64,000 bases of DNA from assembly GCF_024679245.1 (NCBI RefSeq), contig NC_090178.1:7820202-7884201 (forward strand), given 5' to 3'. A program made the position numbers and the translations under genes. Below the pieces are notes generated by a model that searched no databases, was not told the origin of the DNA, and was given only the letters and a program-made list of their open reading frames with translations. This document shows, piece by piece, positions 1 through 12,661 of this stretch (position 1 is the stretch's first letter; the number at the start of each line of letters is the position of its first letter). The stretch comes from Pseudorasbora parva. Lineage: Eukaryota > Chordata > Actinopteri > Cypriniformes > Gobionidae.

Positions 1-590
1 TATCTCCATACCAAAATTCCAGATGGCCAGACAGCGATTCATCTTTTATAAATTGTTAAAATATTTTTTACATTACAAAAGTGTCTGTGACACTGTGAGC
101 AGAGTAGACTAAGTATTTCAAATGTTTAACGGACGTCGTTGGCATTCTCAAGTGAAACGAGTTGAGGCTCGGACTCAGAAATGGTGTTTCTTACGTCACA
201 ACTTAAGTTTCGCAGTTGTAGACATTGCCAAAACTTGAAAAATAAAAAATAGAATAGAAAATAAATGACTCATACAATACGCAGTTTGACCTCCTGAGTT
301 CAGCATTCAGCATTTTATGAATGTTAAATTAAACAAGTCTTTTCACTGACCGGGTGTTAAGAAAGAAATAAAATGTTCCATTTTGTACACTATTCATGCA
401 AAGTGCCAGAAACAATCTACAATCAAAGAAGAATAATCAAGTACCACCTAGTCACACAGTCTCTTCAAATTTTGAATGTCGTTGTTCCCTTTGTGTGTTT
501 TTTCTTTTCTTTGGCACTCTGCACCCGCTTTAGTCTCAATTAAAATGTAAAAAAAAAAAAGCAGTTTGAGTTCTGATTGGTCCTAAAGCC
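1..590. other. AT-rich non-coding stretch
   Basis: I see no supported gene, RNA or complete transposon in this stretch. It is AT-rich with short A runs (around 550-560), and frames in all directions are short. Confidence 0.4.
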
Positions 591-709
591 CTTTGGCTAA
601 AGTATGAGCTCATACTGGACACTACATACTCTTTGGCTAAAGTATGAGCTCATACTGGACACTACATACTCTTTGGCTAAAGTATGAGCTCATACTGGAC
701 ACTACATAC
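591..709. repeat. Tandem repeat, three 40-bp units with a palindromic core
   Basis: Three consecutive, essentially identical 40-bp units start at 591, 631 and 671. Each contains the perfect 16-bp palindrome AGTATGAGCTCATACT. The identity between units implies recent amplification. Confidence 0.9.
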
Positions 710-2328
710 GATCAGTGGAAAACCAATACAAGGGATGCTGCGGTATCGTAGCATTTCTGCTTCCAACAATCTGACCTACAAGCGACCACTGCTTTACAAG
801 CCTGCCAGCTCAATGTCCCTCGTCACCATCAAGCCATGGAGCAATCTGATAAATTAAAGGGTTATTTTGGAGATCAGAGTGGGTAGACCATAATTCAATC
901 AGATTTCCTCTCATGGTTTAGCTACGGCCATGGAAAAACAAGGCATAAATGAGAAATGTAGCTACACTTCGTAATTGACAACTAAACTGAAATGTGTTTA
1001 AGGCTGTATTAGCATAATGGCAGCTTGCACATCTGGCCTAGACATTCTACACAAAAAGATGTTCTTCCTTTAATACAAATTATACAAACCAAAAGATAAT
1101 TGCATAATTCAGAATTGCTGACATAAAACTGATTACAAATGAACAAGCAAACAGGTATCACTATCAACAAGCTGCAAGTTATTTTTGTAAATTCATTTTG
1201 ACAAGGTATTGCAAAACTTTCAATCAATATACATAAACAGTGCACCAACCTTAAATGGAAAATTCACCCCAAAATTTTATAATATATCCCCATGATTTAC
1301 TCACCCTCAAGTCATCCTCAGTGTATATGACATTCTTCATTCAGACGAACATAATCAGAGTTATTTAACGAATGTCCTGGCTAATCCAAGTTTTATAATG
1401 GCAGAGAATGGGAGCCCAAAATCTGAAGCCCAAAAAAGTGCATCCGCCCATTATAAAAGTAATCCACAAGGCTCGGAGAGGTGGGGGGAGGGAAGTATAT
1501 TATACTAGTAATATACTCCAGGGTTTCTACTGATAAAAAGCCATATATGCTAACTGCTGAAGTAACCCTTTAATTTTATTTATATAGCAGGGCTCGGGAC
1601 AAGTGGATTTTTTGAAGGGACAAGTGAAAAATAATTTTACTTGCCCAACGGACAAGAGCCTGATTAAAACAAAAAATAACTAGCGAATCACCAAAATGCA
1701 AGAATGATTGTGCATTCATTTAGTGCAAGTGGCGATCGATAGTGGTGGATAATAATATATGATGAAATGACGATAACAAGGTCGCGCTGTTGATGCTCGT
1801 GCAGCCTCTCGAGGAGAAATTACAACACTAGAGAGTTTAAGCTGTTTCCTGAATACCATCACGACTGAAAATGACACTGCTTTCATAAGACAGTTTCATA
1901 AACAATTAATTAACATTCACTTAAATTTACATTCACTTAAAGTCACTTACATTTTAGATGCAATATTGAGTGCTTTTGTTCGATTTCAGCAGCGAAAATC
2001 GTTCACACACAGCAGAACCGTAACGAGTCTCACAGCAACAAGTGTGTTACTGAACGATTCAGTGTTTGAATGAATCGTTTGAATGAACGACTCAATGGCT
2101 GACTCATTAAGACGACCACCTGCTGCCACCTACTGGAGATTTAGTTTCATGTTTAAACATACTTTCCAACATTTCTTTTTTATCTATTCAAAACTACAAA
2201 TCTTAAAACATTATTTAATGCAGTTGTAATTTTTCAGTGTAAATTATTTAATTGTATTGTTAACAGCCCTTATGGGGTCTTAATTTAATTTATTGATCAA
2301 ATTTAACAATATAAAATTAACCTGAAGC
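710..2328. other. Repeat-derived non-coding DNA
   Basis: No gene supported. The sequence near 1251-1330 resembles the left end of a common fish element, with a ttcacccc-like start and an actcaccctcaagtcatcc-type follow-on. Around 1588-1660 several short ggacaagtg motifs recur, and these reappear at about 5490-5530 on the far side of the hAT element. The two sides may therefore be halves of one older repeat split by the insertion. Confidence 0.35.
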
Positions 2329-2629
2329 TAGGGCTGGGCGATATGGCCAAAATAAATAAATAAATAAATAAAATCCCTGATATTTTTACCAAAAACTTCG
2401 ATTTACGATTTTAATTGATTTTTTCTTCTTTTTCTTTTTTCCTCCTCCAACTTAAAAATCAATCTGCAGATGAGAAAGAAATTGTTCAAAACAAGTTTTA
2501 ACTTTATTTTGTTTAGGTAAAATATTTGCGGCTTGGTAGAGTTCCTACCTAGGGTGCAAAACATTCAGCATGTGAATAAACCCCTGACTATTCCACAGTA
2601 TAAATGGGCACCATATATTTTCCAATATA

Positions 2630-2910
2630 CAGGGCTCTACGCTAACTTTTTTCTTGAGGAGCACTTGTGCTCCTAATTAAAAAAAAATTTAGGAGCACAG
2701 TCAAAAATTTAGGAGCACATTCTAATCCATCAAACACATTCCAATTATAACTTTCCCATTACAGGACGATATTTGTCCTTTAATGTCCAGGGTCATTTTT
2801 ATCATTATAAGAGCAATGTTTTCTAATCTTGTTAAATGTATGCATCATCTGTCAGTTTCTTAAATTCAACATAATTCTGACATAAAATTATCATTAACTT
2901 CTGAGAGTAC

Positions 2911-2996
<86 letters not shown>

Positions 2997-4129
2997 GCAG
3001 AACTGGACTTCATACAATCAAACACCTATGCATTTAATGCATTAATGCATGAGTTAATGTTGTATGAATGTTTTACATATTTAGAAAGTTTTTGAATTTA
3101 GAAATATGTTCAAATTAAACTTTAAAGGTTTAATATTTTAAATAAAAAAGTCCATGCAAAGTATAAATATGAAAATAAAAACCGCCAGTAGGTGGCGGCA
3201 AGTCATTCAGTCAATAGTTCAAAACACAAGATTCATTTGAATCGAATCGCTTGGAGATGCGAATCAGTTCTGGTGTGGCTTTGATTTTCACAAATAGACA
3301 GTGTTGTGGCTAAAACGTTGTTACTTAATATAAAGTTGTCTATTAGATTTTTGTACGAGATCAGTATCACACATGCAATCATGCCAATACTCGGAGCTAT
3401 AGCAAGCCGTAACTTTTGGCGCTCTGGCGCTTCATAAACAGAACCGCATGCGCCTCGCGGAAGAACATTACAGCCGGATCTACTTCTCTGTTTGTGGTGA
3501 GTCACGCAGATATTGTGCTAATCCGCAGCGGGAATAACTTATTTTGTGTGTACATTGATTCAGAATAAGACAAAAACCCTGTTTGGAAAAAATCTTCATG
3601 ATATACTCGCTCATTATATACATTTAGTATTTTTTTTAAACAGCATGTGAGATAAAGATTAACTCAAGGGCTTTTTAAATGTATTATTAATACATTATTG
3701 TTTGATGGCATTTATGCCACAAGCATCCGCTAATTTCTGGGCTTGTTTATGATAATCCAAATGTGGAATTTCCAGTTCATTTTGATTTGGCTGTAAATAA
3801 ACAGCGCGAGGCGTCTGGTAAAGTGCGCATGGCTGCGTCTCACACACGTTTCACTTCAATCGTTGTTTGAAGTGTAGTCCGACGCACACGTTTTTGCACT
3901 TCTTCTGCTGACTGAAGGCATGAAAAGCAGTTGATTGCAGTAGGAAACATAGCCTAACAGTTTCTCAGTGTTGATTCACTCAGTGTTGTAGTTTTTATTC
4001 CGATTGAACACATCCATTCATGATATCGATCGGGTCACTCGCACCAGTGCGCCTAAATATTTTTTCACAGTCGCACGCAGTAATTTTTAGGCGTAAATGC
4101 GCCCAAAATGGGCGTTATGTAGAGCCCTG
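2630..4129. mobile_element. Nested terminal-inverted-repeat element (hAT-like)
   Basis: The left end CAGGGCTCTAC is matched by the right end GTAGAGCCCTG, giving 11-bp terminal inverted repeats. The element lies wholly inside the larger hAT. The target duplication is not clean, so the superfamily is a guess based on the CAGGG-type terminus. No coding frame was recognised. Confidence 0.5.
2912..2994. repeat. (AC)n microsatellite
   Basis: An uninterrupted AC dinucleotide run of about 80 bp. Translated frames across it are artefacts. Confidence 0.98.
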
Positions 4130-5423
4130 ATATACAGTATACATATCAAAGGTTTATGAATTGATATGCAGATAAAATTAACTTTTATTAACAACAGTAA
4201 TGTGCAAAAAAAAAGTATAGGGAAAATTTAAATGTTAATAAAATATAGATTGTTCTTCAATAGTCTCACACTGAACTGACAGACAGTTTCAGTGATTATT
4301 AAAGGAGCTCTTTACTTTACTTACAATTTGAAGAAAAGTTTAGTTTTTCCTGAGAATTTTTGACTTCGTACTTTTCTCCATATATTAGGGAGTGGAAATG
4401 TATAATAAATCAATACGTGCTCTTCTGCTGGTGGGCATTTTATATCTTTTTTAAATAAAAATGCTTGTTTGCCACAAAATGGATTACACATAAAAATTAA
4501 AAATAAATAAAATTCTTGCAAGACCCTTTTAAACTTCATCACATTAAAAATAACATAAAAAAATGGGATATTTAGAGCTTTGAAGTGTTGGAAATATGTG
4601 TGAAGCTCTTGAAAACCACTGGAAAGTGCTTGAATTTCAATCTCAAAAGGTTGTACGAATCCTGAGATAAATAATGACAACAACAACATTAAATCCATGT
4701 GATTTTACTACAGTAAATCATGGTGAATGTTGGGGATTTGTGACTGAAACCCCTGACCTTTGCTCAGCTCTGTTTGATCTGATATCTGTGGTTTATAACA
4801 GAATTCTGCGCTGAACGCTTCCACTAGATCACAGTAGCGATGTTATTAATTCTGTGGTGAATTTAAACGCTCTCTCACTGGATCTCCAGCGCTGTGTATC
4901 GTGTCCGTCACAAGATCGTCCCGTGTGTGAGCTCGCGCTGCGTTCGTTGTCAGGCAGCTCAAATGAGTAGCGTGGTTCCGTTCAGACTTCAAAAACACTT
5001 TGCAGCGGGGTATTGTTAATTGTTCTGTGAAAAACTAAACCAATTACGAATGACACTATGTTGTTAGTCGCTATCCTTGTTGTCTGTGTATCTCTGTGGC
5101 AAACGCGCACGGGGAGGGCTGAACCATTACGGGAGCCCAGAGGGAGCGTTGGCAGATTTTAAAGAACCGATTTTCATTCACAAAAATCGACGTAAACTAC
5201 AAACTCGAATTAATCGATAAAATCGATTTATCGCCCAGCCCTACCTGAAGCATAGCCTATATTTGATAAGATTAGGGAGAAAATGCTCTTTATAAAAGGT
5301 AAAAATATCACAAATTTGAAAAGATTCAATAAAAAAATAAAAATTCACAAATATGCAGATTTAAATATGTCAAAGCTGATTGAACACTGGTGACAATATT
5401 GCTTCAGAATAAATTATAGTTAC

Positions 5424-5424
<1 letters not shown>

Positions 5425-5464
<40 letters not shown>
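5425..5464. repeat. (AC)n microsatellite
   Basis: An uninterrupted AC dinucleotide run of about 40 bp. Confidence 0.97.
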
Positions 5465-5466
<2 letters not shown>

Positions 5467-5969
5467 AAAAAATATCAAACTTTTTTCCCGGACAAGTGAA
5501 TGAGCGATTTACTTGTCTGAAGGACAAGCGCATGAACATGCTTAATGTCATAGCGCTTTTTACAATGCATGTTATTTCAAAGCCGCTTCACAAGTGTTAA
5601 ACACAAAAAATAATGCAACAGAATTTAATTTGGCTATAAAGCTGCTCCAGAGAAAACGGTAATGTCATCAGCTCATTTGTCGTACAGTGACAATGTGGGC
5701 AGATAAGAAATTTATTTATATAGTTAATTTAGTTTACTAATTAGATTCATTTGGATATTTTAATTGAAAATGTGAGTCCCCAACTGAGCAAGCCAAGTCA
5801 AAGGTGACAAGTGGCAAATTATTTTAACAGGGTGCTTCAGAATAATGAAAAACCCATACGAGACACTGTACAAGACAAGCACTATATTAATATTAATTAC
5901 TAATCCAGTAGCTCAAGATATCAAAGCTGTTGTTCAAAATTAAAATGGGCTTCATATGAGCAAAACAAT

Positions 5970-6165
5970 TAGACTATCAATCGGTCTCCTCTCCACCAAT
6001 CAGCTGGTGTGTGGTGGGCATTCTGGTCCAATATGGCTGCTGTCAAATCATCTAGGAGGTGATGCTGCACATTGGTGGTTGAGGAGATTCTCCCCTTTTA
6101 AATGTAAAGTGCTTTGAGTGCCTGGAAAAGCGCTATATAAATGTAACAAATTATTATTATTACTT
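5970..6165 (+). repeat. SINE-like / LINE 3' tail repeat
   Basis: It has a conserved block (ccaccaatcagctggtgtg) followed by a gtgctttgagtgcctgg / aagcgctatataaatgtaa tail ending in ATT repeats. Related pieces occur at about 34080-34180 and 36985-37085 in this window. The microsatellite-like ATT tail is typical of a retroposed 3' end. Confidence 0.55.
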
Positions 6166-6253
6166 TAATACAATGCTGCCATCTGTTGGTTTCAACAGAC
6201 CGAGTGCACTTGTGCTTGTGTGTACTGGTTTCACCCAAGCCTGCAGTCTCCCC

Positions 6254-7015
6254 CTGCGTCCCAATTCGCATACTATCCATCCTAAATAGTATTCGAAAAT
6301 AGAATTAGTATGTCCCAAATCGTAGTATGTTGAAAAGAGTATTCCAAAGATTCCCGGATGGTTTACTATTTCCGGTCCGAATTCACAGTATGGATCGATG
6401 TGCACTCTAACGGCTGATATTGCCCACAACCCATTGCGAGTTGGACGAGGATTCGATTAGAACTACAAACGCGGATAAAAAGCGTTAAAAAACTACAAAC
6501 ATGACGGATGTGCGAGTTCGACGGTTAAGTAGAGAAGTTTAGATAAAGGGGTTTGAGTGAACCTATCAATATTTAACCTGACAAAAATATATTTATTTAG
6601 TGTTGTCCATATTATAGTTCACATGCAGCAGCATTGTGAACTTTTGTAATGACATGTTTGGCCATTAACTTTTAAATGCATCATTATATTTAAACTGCAA
6701 ACACAGGAGGAGAGTCTCTGCATTAAAGACCCACAAATGGCAGATCAACGAGCGGCTACATTTCTCTCCGATACGGCAGGAGATTAATCTGAATGTGGAG
6801 GATTTGAACTGTGACGAATCTGACGATGATTGACAGGGCAGATAAACGGTGACGGGATGCACGTAACTAAGCGACAGAGTCCGTTAAAGATGGCGAAGTA
6901 GTATGTCCCGAAGCTTGCATACTTTTCTGCTACACACTCAAAAGTATATACTTTTTCTTCACAAAAAGAGTACATACTTTTAGGACGTAGTATAAGTAGG
7001 CGAATTGGGACGCAG
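6254..7015. mobile_element. Terminal-inverted-repeat element, non-autonomous
   Basis: The left end CTGCGTCCCAATTCGC and the right end GCGAATTGGGACGCAG are exact complements over 16 bp. Both sub-termini are rich in scrambled AGTATGTACTTT-like motifs. I find no clear target duplication and no transposase frame, so the superfamily is left open. Confidence 0.6.
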
Positions 7016-10000
7016 CATCCCTCTCATTTACTGAAGCTTTCGCGCCTCGATCGCCCCCCGGTGACCGGTCCCAGTATAGCCGCCCCTCTGTGTTTTCTAA
7101 TGGACGCGAGGCAAACTAAAAAATAAAATTACACTTCAAAAAATTTCCCCCAAAGTTAGTTTATGTCACTGAAGGCAGTTATCATCACAATGATTTCATT
7201 TCAGGTGTTCGTTTTAAAAAAAAGTTTAGTTTGAGTTAGTTATTTGATGCTATAAAAACGGGGGTGTGACGTCATGATTGACAGCTGAGACTGACGGCTT
7301 CTCTGAGTGAAGTTGTCACTGAGGCACTAACGGACTTTTTTTGAAATTTTTGGGAGCAGATTAGAGCTTTAGCTTTAATTTCTACATTTCCATAACTGTT
7401 TATTTCACACCAACATAATTAATTGTTCTGCATCTGCGAGAGTGTGGGCGGGCTTTTGATATCGCAGCTGTACTTCCTGCTCTACTTCCTGCGCTCTACT
7501 GCGCAACTCCGGTCCCGAAATCGCTACTGCGCAGACTCGGTCCCAAGATGTCAGCGCCGTGCAAGGCTGTCTGAAAGCTTCAAATATGACAAGCGGAAAC
7601 GGATGATGTCGAGTCGTCCATATTTTTTTACGGTCTATGGTTTCACCTAATTAATACTAAATAAACTACTATATTAAATAAATTAACAGTCTACTAAATG
7701 CTGTATATGTATGTATATATATATCATCTAGTATGTTTGATTTATTTATTAGCTCTGTTTATTTTGTTATATAGTGTTTAAAAAATAACATCAGTTCATA
7801 TGCTTATTTATATAGCAACAACTCCAGTGTGGTGAATGTTTCTGTAGAAGTTGAACTATCAACTCAAGCTTTTTACTCAAATATAGTACTGGTTTCAAAA
7901 CTACTTAAAGTATAAAAGTAACAGTTAAGTAATGTAAAGGGGGGGAAATGCCATTAAGGACAAGTTTAGGCTGCACCACATGGGCCTAAAGTACACTACC
8001 CCACCTCACTCCTCAAAAAAACTGTCAAAAGGCTATATGACTATATAATGTTATATTAATATGTTAATGTTGAAAAATGTGGGATGCATTAGGCTACCTG
8101 TTTCAGCCCATTGAAAATTAACGCATTTTAGTACAATGTAAATACAATAAAGTGGGCTACATGTAACGTTACTAACTTACTGAGCATTAACGCGTTTCAT
8201 GGAGCAGAAGGCATGATGACTAGCTGCCTATAAGAATTGTAATGGTGCAAAAAGTCAAACTTCAGAGGCATGAATGTAAATGGAGGCTATCTGTGTGATG
8301 TTACCAGATTGAGTCGACGATTTCCAGCCCCAAAAGCTCATCAAAACCCGCCCACTCCAAGAAAAAAAACACCCAAAACTTAACTGTCAAAAATAGTGAT
8401 ATTTCATTGCCATCAAGTTTGATAACTAGCCTATTGTTTTTTATCTCCTTGACAATGTTGAAAACGAATCAAATATGACTAAATATCCAGGGGGAAATTG
8501 TCAAAATGCATTTCCCTCAGAAAACGTGCATCATTTTCTTTGTCAACAGTAAGAATAAGCCACTTTAATGGCACACGTTAATGAACACACCACTGGAAAA
8601 TGTACAATTATTCGCCAACAAAAAAATAAATAACAACAATGCGCTTACCTTTGTGTTGCACTTTTCTCTGACAAAACTAACGTTACAGTACATTCGTAGC
8701 ACAGTCAAATCTGATGTGATTCAAACCTCTTTCAGCTGTAGGGGTTGCTAGTTGCAGATGTCCTGACTATGAGGATAGACAGAGGCCTGTTGAGGTTTAG
8801 AGTTGACGAATCCAGATAAATCAAGTTTAACCGTTTCTCAAAACTTGGTATAAACTTTCTCTGTCAGCTAAGGTTTAATCTAGAGTTAGCGAATATCCCC
8901 GAATATCTCAATAACTCTGAAGCGCGTGCACCTGAAAGCGTGACACGTGCGGCAAACAGCCAATCACAGTGTCTGTGTGATTCACTTCTCTTCTGAAGAT
9001 TAAGATCATTTTGAAAATGATCATGAAATTAAATGCGTTTACAAAGCAGGAATAAACACTGCTGCTGCAGCGACAGTTTGAAAAAGCAGCTTAAAGAATA
9101 TCTGACTATATGCATGATGTGAATCACAGAAATATGCCTAATTATAGGTTCACAAAGAGCTCAAATGAATACACGTTGTTTAAAAGAATTATGAATGCAT
9201 GTTTTATATTTATATTAATAGTTGTCTACTTTTCAATTCATATAATAATTATACGAATATTATAATTAAAAATATATATATTTAAAAGTAGCCTAATTAT
9301 AATTCGTATAATATCAATAAAATAAATAATTAGCGCCAAAGGATGAGGAATTTTGGCTACCGTTTTTTATTATAAACTGTGTTAATTAGATACAGAGGGT
9401 GTGACGTGCGTATTTGGTCCAGTTTGGGTTTGCTTTCTCTAACCCAGAATAAATTCTCCAGAGCTGGTTATCTGTAAATTATGGTGATGAACACCGCTAA
9501 AAACCAATCCACCTTCTTGAGCCCGAAAAAACATGGTTTGCTCAAACTAATCTTGAACTTACCTGGGTTACAACTGTCTTCAAAAAATGTCATTTTTGGG
9601 TGAACTAACCCTTTAAGGAATTGTCTTTATGTAGATACATTTTACAAAATAATGATGATGGTAACCAGGGAGACAGACTAGTGGCGGGAAACTGAACAAC
9701 GGAACATGTCATGTGACATACAAACAAACTGAACACAGTTTTCACCCGCTGTATCTGTTTGTGCAGTTTACTGTAGAACAACCCATTATGTGTGAAAAAA
9801 AACAGTTGTGGAAATGTAGAAGTTAAAGCTAAAGCGCAATCTCCTCCCAAAAATCGTGAAAAAAGTCTGTTGGTGCCTCAGTGACAAATTCGCTCAGAAA
9901 AGCTGTCAATCTCTGTTGTTCATCACATCCCCGTTTTCTTTTTTTTTTGCCATCAAATAACTGACTGAAACCAAACTTATGGTTGAACTTACACTTGAAC

Positions 10001-10286
10001 TAACTTTAGCCTGATAAAAACTACCTAAAATAACAGAAACCTTTAGAAAAAAAAGTGTAATTTTATTGTTCAGTTTGTCTCGCTTACCATTATAGAATTC
10101 ATGAGGGGTGCTGGGTTTAATACTGGGATCAACCACTTGGAGGCGATTAGGGCGCTTTGGCTTTGGCACACTATTTGAAGGGACATATTTGTCTGAAACC
10201 ATAGTGGACATTATTAAGTACACTCATTCAATCCCACAATGCACCGCAAAAACAGTGTACAACTGATGTACGCTAAAAGTTTAGAG
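7016..10286. other. Repeat-rich non-coding DNA
   Basis: No gene supported. The block at about 7250-7640 has the look of an interspersed fish repeat, and the motif ttttgggtgaactaaccct at 9595-9613, followed by TTAA, is the right end of a common TTAA-type element whose left end is not in place. The remainder is AT-rich with short imperfect palindromes, for example around 9003-9022 and 9235-9310. Confidence 0.35.
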
Positions 10287-10331
10287 CAGTGGTTCTCAAA
10301 CCTGTCCTGGAGTACTTCTTCTACTTCTTCT

Positions 10332-11657
10332 TTAAAGGGATCCCATGGTGTTGAGACTTGTATGGCTTAATATAACATAAATGATGTCTCTTACTGAATT
10401 ATGTAGTAGAAAACCCATGAAAGATCTACGTTATTTTAAAAATCGATTTTATATTTGGACCATGGGCGGCGCCATTTTGTTTGCGTTCTAGGTTGATGAC
10501 GTAGAGTGGTTGAACTCCTCAATCAGCTGGCATTACCCGTAGCTATTTTTACCACAACGCAACTCGAAAATTGTTTCAGAGTTAAACAAAACCAATGAAT
10601 TCCTTTGTAATTATACTTAAAACACACTCAAACATACATGTGCACACAAACTCACCTACACAAGTCACAAACAGATCGGCGGGCGCGCACACGACAGGCT
10701 GTGTCTCAATCGAGATGTTGGGCTGCTCAGTCTCCACGACAGGGGCTGAATCTGAAATCGACCCTATACCCTTAAATAGGGCATTATTTGAAGGGACGGA
10801 CATTTGTAGTGTTGTCCGACACCATAGTGGACATGTTCGAGTGCAGTCATTCAGTCTCACGTTCCACCGCAATAACGAGTAAAGCCGATTTACAAACAGC
10901 TGTCCGACTTCACGCACTCAAACATACATGTGCACACAAACTCTCTCTCTCACACAGACTCACACACACCCCAACAGATCGGCGCGAACACAGCAACACA
11001 CACACACACCAACAGATCGGCGCGAACACACACCCAGCCCAACAGATCGGCGCGAACACACACACACGCACGCACTGCGCGCGCATACATAACCCTCAAT
11101 CTATTCCCTTTGTTGATATCCTGTTCAACACATCCTGTTCCCCAGATAGACTGTTGATAGTAGATTAACTATAATGCCTAATGTGACCAGCAGAGGGAAA
11201 TATCTAGGTAGGACGATGGGATAAAGTAACGTGAGGAAGAGAGGCAGGATGTTTTGGTGATGATGCATGCGATTGAGACAGAGCAGTCAGGTGTGTGTGT
11301 GCGCGCCCGCCGATCTGTTTGTGACTTGTGTAGGTGAGTTTGTGTGCACATGTATGTTTGAGTGTGTTTTAAGTACAATTACAAAGCAATTCATTTGTTT
11401 TGTTTAACTCTGAAACAATTTTCGAGTTGCGTTGTGGTAAAAATAGCAACGGGTAACGCCGGCTGATTGAGGAGTTCAACCACTCTACGTCATCAACCTA
11501 GAACGCAAACAAAATGGCGCCGCCCATGGTCCAAATATAAAATCGATTTTTTAAATAACGTAGATCTTTCATGGGTTTTCTACCACATAATTCAGTAAGA
11601 GACATCATTTATGTTATATTAAGCCATACAAGTCTCAACACCATGGGATCCCTTTAA
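10332..11657. mobile_element. TTAA-flanked foldback element with ~380-bp inverted arms
   Basis: TTAA followed by AGGGATCCCATGGTGTTG on the left is mirrored exactly by its complement followed by TTAA on the right. The arms (about 10336-10712 and 11270-11653) are near-perfect inverted repeats of roughly 380 bp. The centre contains a minisatellite. Any long frames here are arm shadows. TTAA ends suggest a Kolobok or piggyBac-type target, but no transposase is present. Confidence 0.75.
10970..11070. repeat. Minisatellite, three units around AACAGATCGGCGCGAACACA
   Basis: The core AACAGATCGGCGCGAACACA occurs three times about 32-34 bp apart, separated by CA-rich spacers. A related AACAGATCGGCGGGCGCG motif is present in each inverted arm of the host element. 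The minisatellite therefore probably grew from the arm sequence. Confidence 0.7.
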
Positions 11658-11801
11658 GGTTTAACGACAGCTTGCATGTCCTGGAGTACCACCAGCCCTG
11701 CACATTTTGTATCCGATTTCTGACACACCCATTTCAGGTCTTGCAGTCTCTACTAATGAGCTCATGAGTTGAATCAGGTGTTAGATGAGGGAGACAAACC
11801 C

Positions 11802-11917
11802 TGCGTCTCAATCAGCTCCCTAGTTCACTAGTCAGGGCACTGATCAGGACATAAGTCAATGGGCTGACTCCCTGATCAGTGCCCTGACAACTGAACTAGG
11901 GAGCTGATTGAGACGCA
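11802..11917. repeat. Short hairpin repeat (MITE-like)
   Basis: TGCGTCTCAATCAGCTCCCT at 11802 is complemented at the other end (to 11917), so the whole 116 bp folds into one near-continuous hairpin. No coding potential. Confidence 0.65.
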
Positions 11918-12661
11918 CCCATACAAAATGTGCAGGGCTGGTGCGCACCATGGTACCATGGTAGCTACTCCAGGACAGGTTTGAGAACCACTGGGTTAGA
12001 GAATACCTGTATAATAAAGAGTCCCTTGCTGAATTAATTTCCACAACTCACTAGAAGATAGTGGCCACAGCTGAAATAATCATCCATCCATTACAGGTAT
12101 ATTCCTTTTTAATTTATTAAATTGTTTAATTAGGGTTTATACAAGCTAATTTCCATGGCAGAGTTCAAGATAAATCTTTTCTTAACTACTGGAGATGCCA
12201 GTTTGCTACGTTTTAAATAATTATTAAACAGCAAGCACAAACTGTGCAAAAGCAACAGCCTGAATTCACTCTCTCATTTTCATTCACTTCTTTAGTGGAA
12301 TATATTAGAGTAATGTAGAGAATAGTGAATAAGGGTATGGGGAAATTTCAAAGACAGCATTGGTCAATAAACAGAACTGCATGCATCTTGCGGAAGAACA
12401 TTGTAGCCGGAGCTACTTCTATCTGTTTATATCTATGGCAAGTCCTATGATTCAGGATAAGACACAAACATGGCTTGGAAAATGGATTTGTGATGTATGC
12501 ACTCATTATATACATTTTGTAAATTTTAAACAATAAAAGTTACAGACTGTGTAGCTTTAATTAATATTTCTTATATTTCTTAATAAATGTATTTGGAGTT
12601 TATTTAAATTATATTCAATATGAGCTACTTGTCTAGCTATCACCAGACCAAGCTCAATCTT

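Larger units (their letters stand above)
2329..5243. mobile_element. hAT-type DNA transposon (non-autonomous) with 8-bp target duplication
   Basis: The termini are inverted repeats: TAGGGCTGGGCGATA on the left and its complement ending ATCGCCCAGCCCTA on the right. The element is flanked by a perfect 8-bp duplication CCTGAAGC (2321-2328 and 5244-5251), the length expected for hAT elements. It is about 2.9 kb. No transposase frame is visible, so it is non-autonomous. It contains another terminal-repeat element (2630-4129) and a CA microsatellite. Confidence 0.75.
10287..11993. mobile_element. hAT-type element hosting a nested foldback element
   Basis: The left end starts CAGTGGTTCTCAAACC (10287), and the right end (to 11993) is its complement GGTTTGAGAACCACTG. 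Terminal similarity extends over about 27 bp. The flanks are GTTTAGAG (10279-10286) and GGTTAGAG (11994-12001), an 8-bp target duplication with one mismatch as expected for an old hAT copy. Most of the interior is a later insertion (10332-11657), and a small hairpin repeat lies at 11802-11917. Confidence 0.75.

Noticed and set aside
1009..1248. 79-residue minus-strand frame rich in Cys and Ile
   Set aside because: No recognisable domain, no splice or promoter context, AT-rich repeat surroundings.
10582..11378. Mirror-image frames of about 60-126 residues on both strands
   Set aside because: They come from the two arms of a foldback transposon and CA-rich minisatellite.
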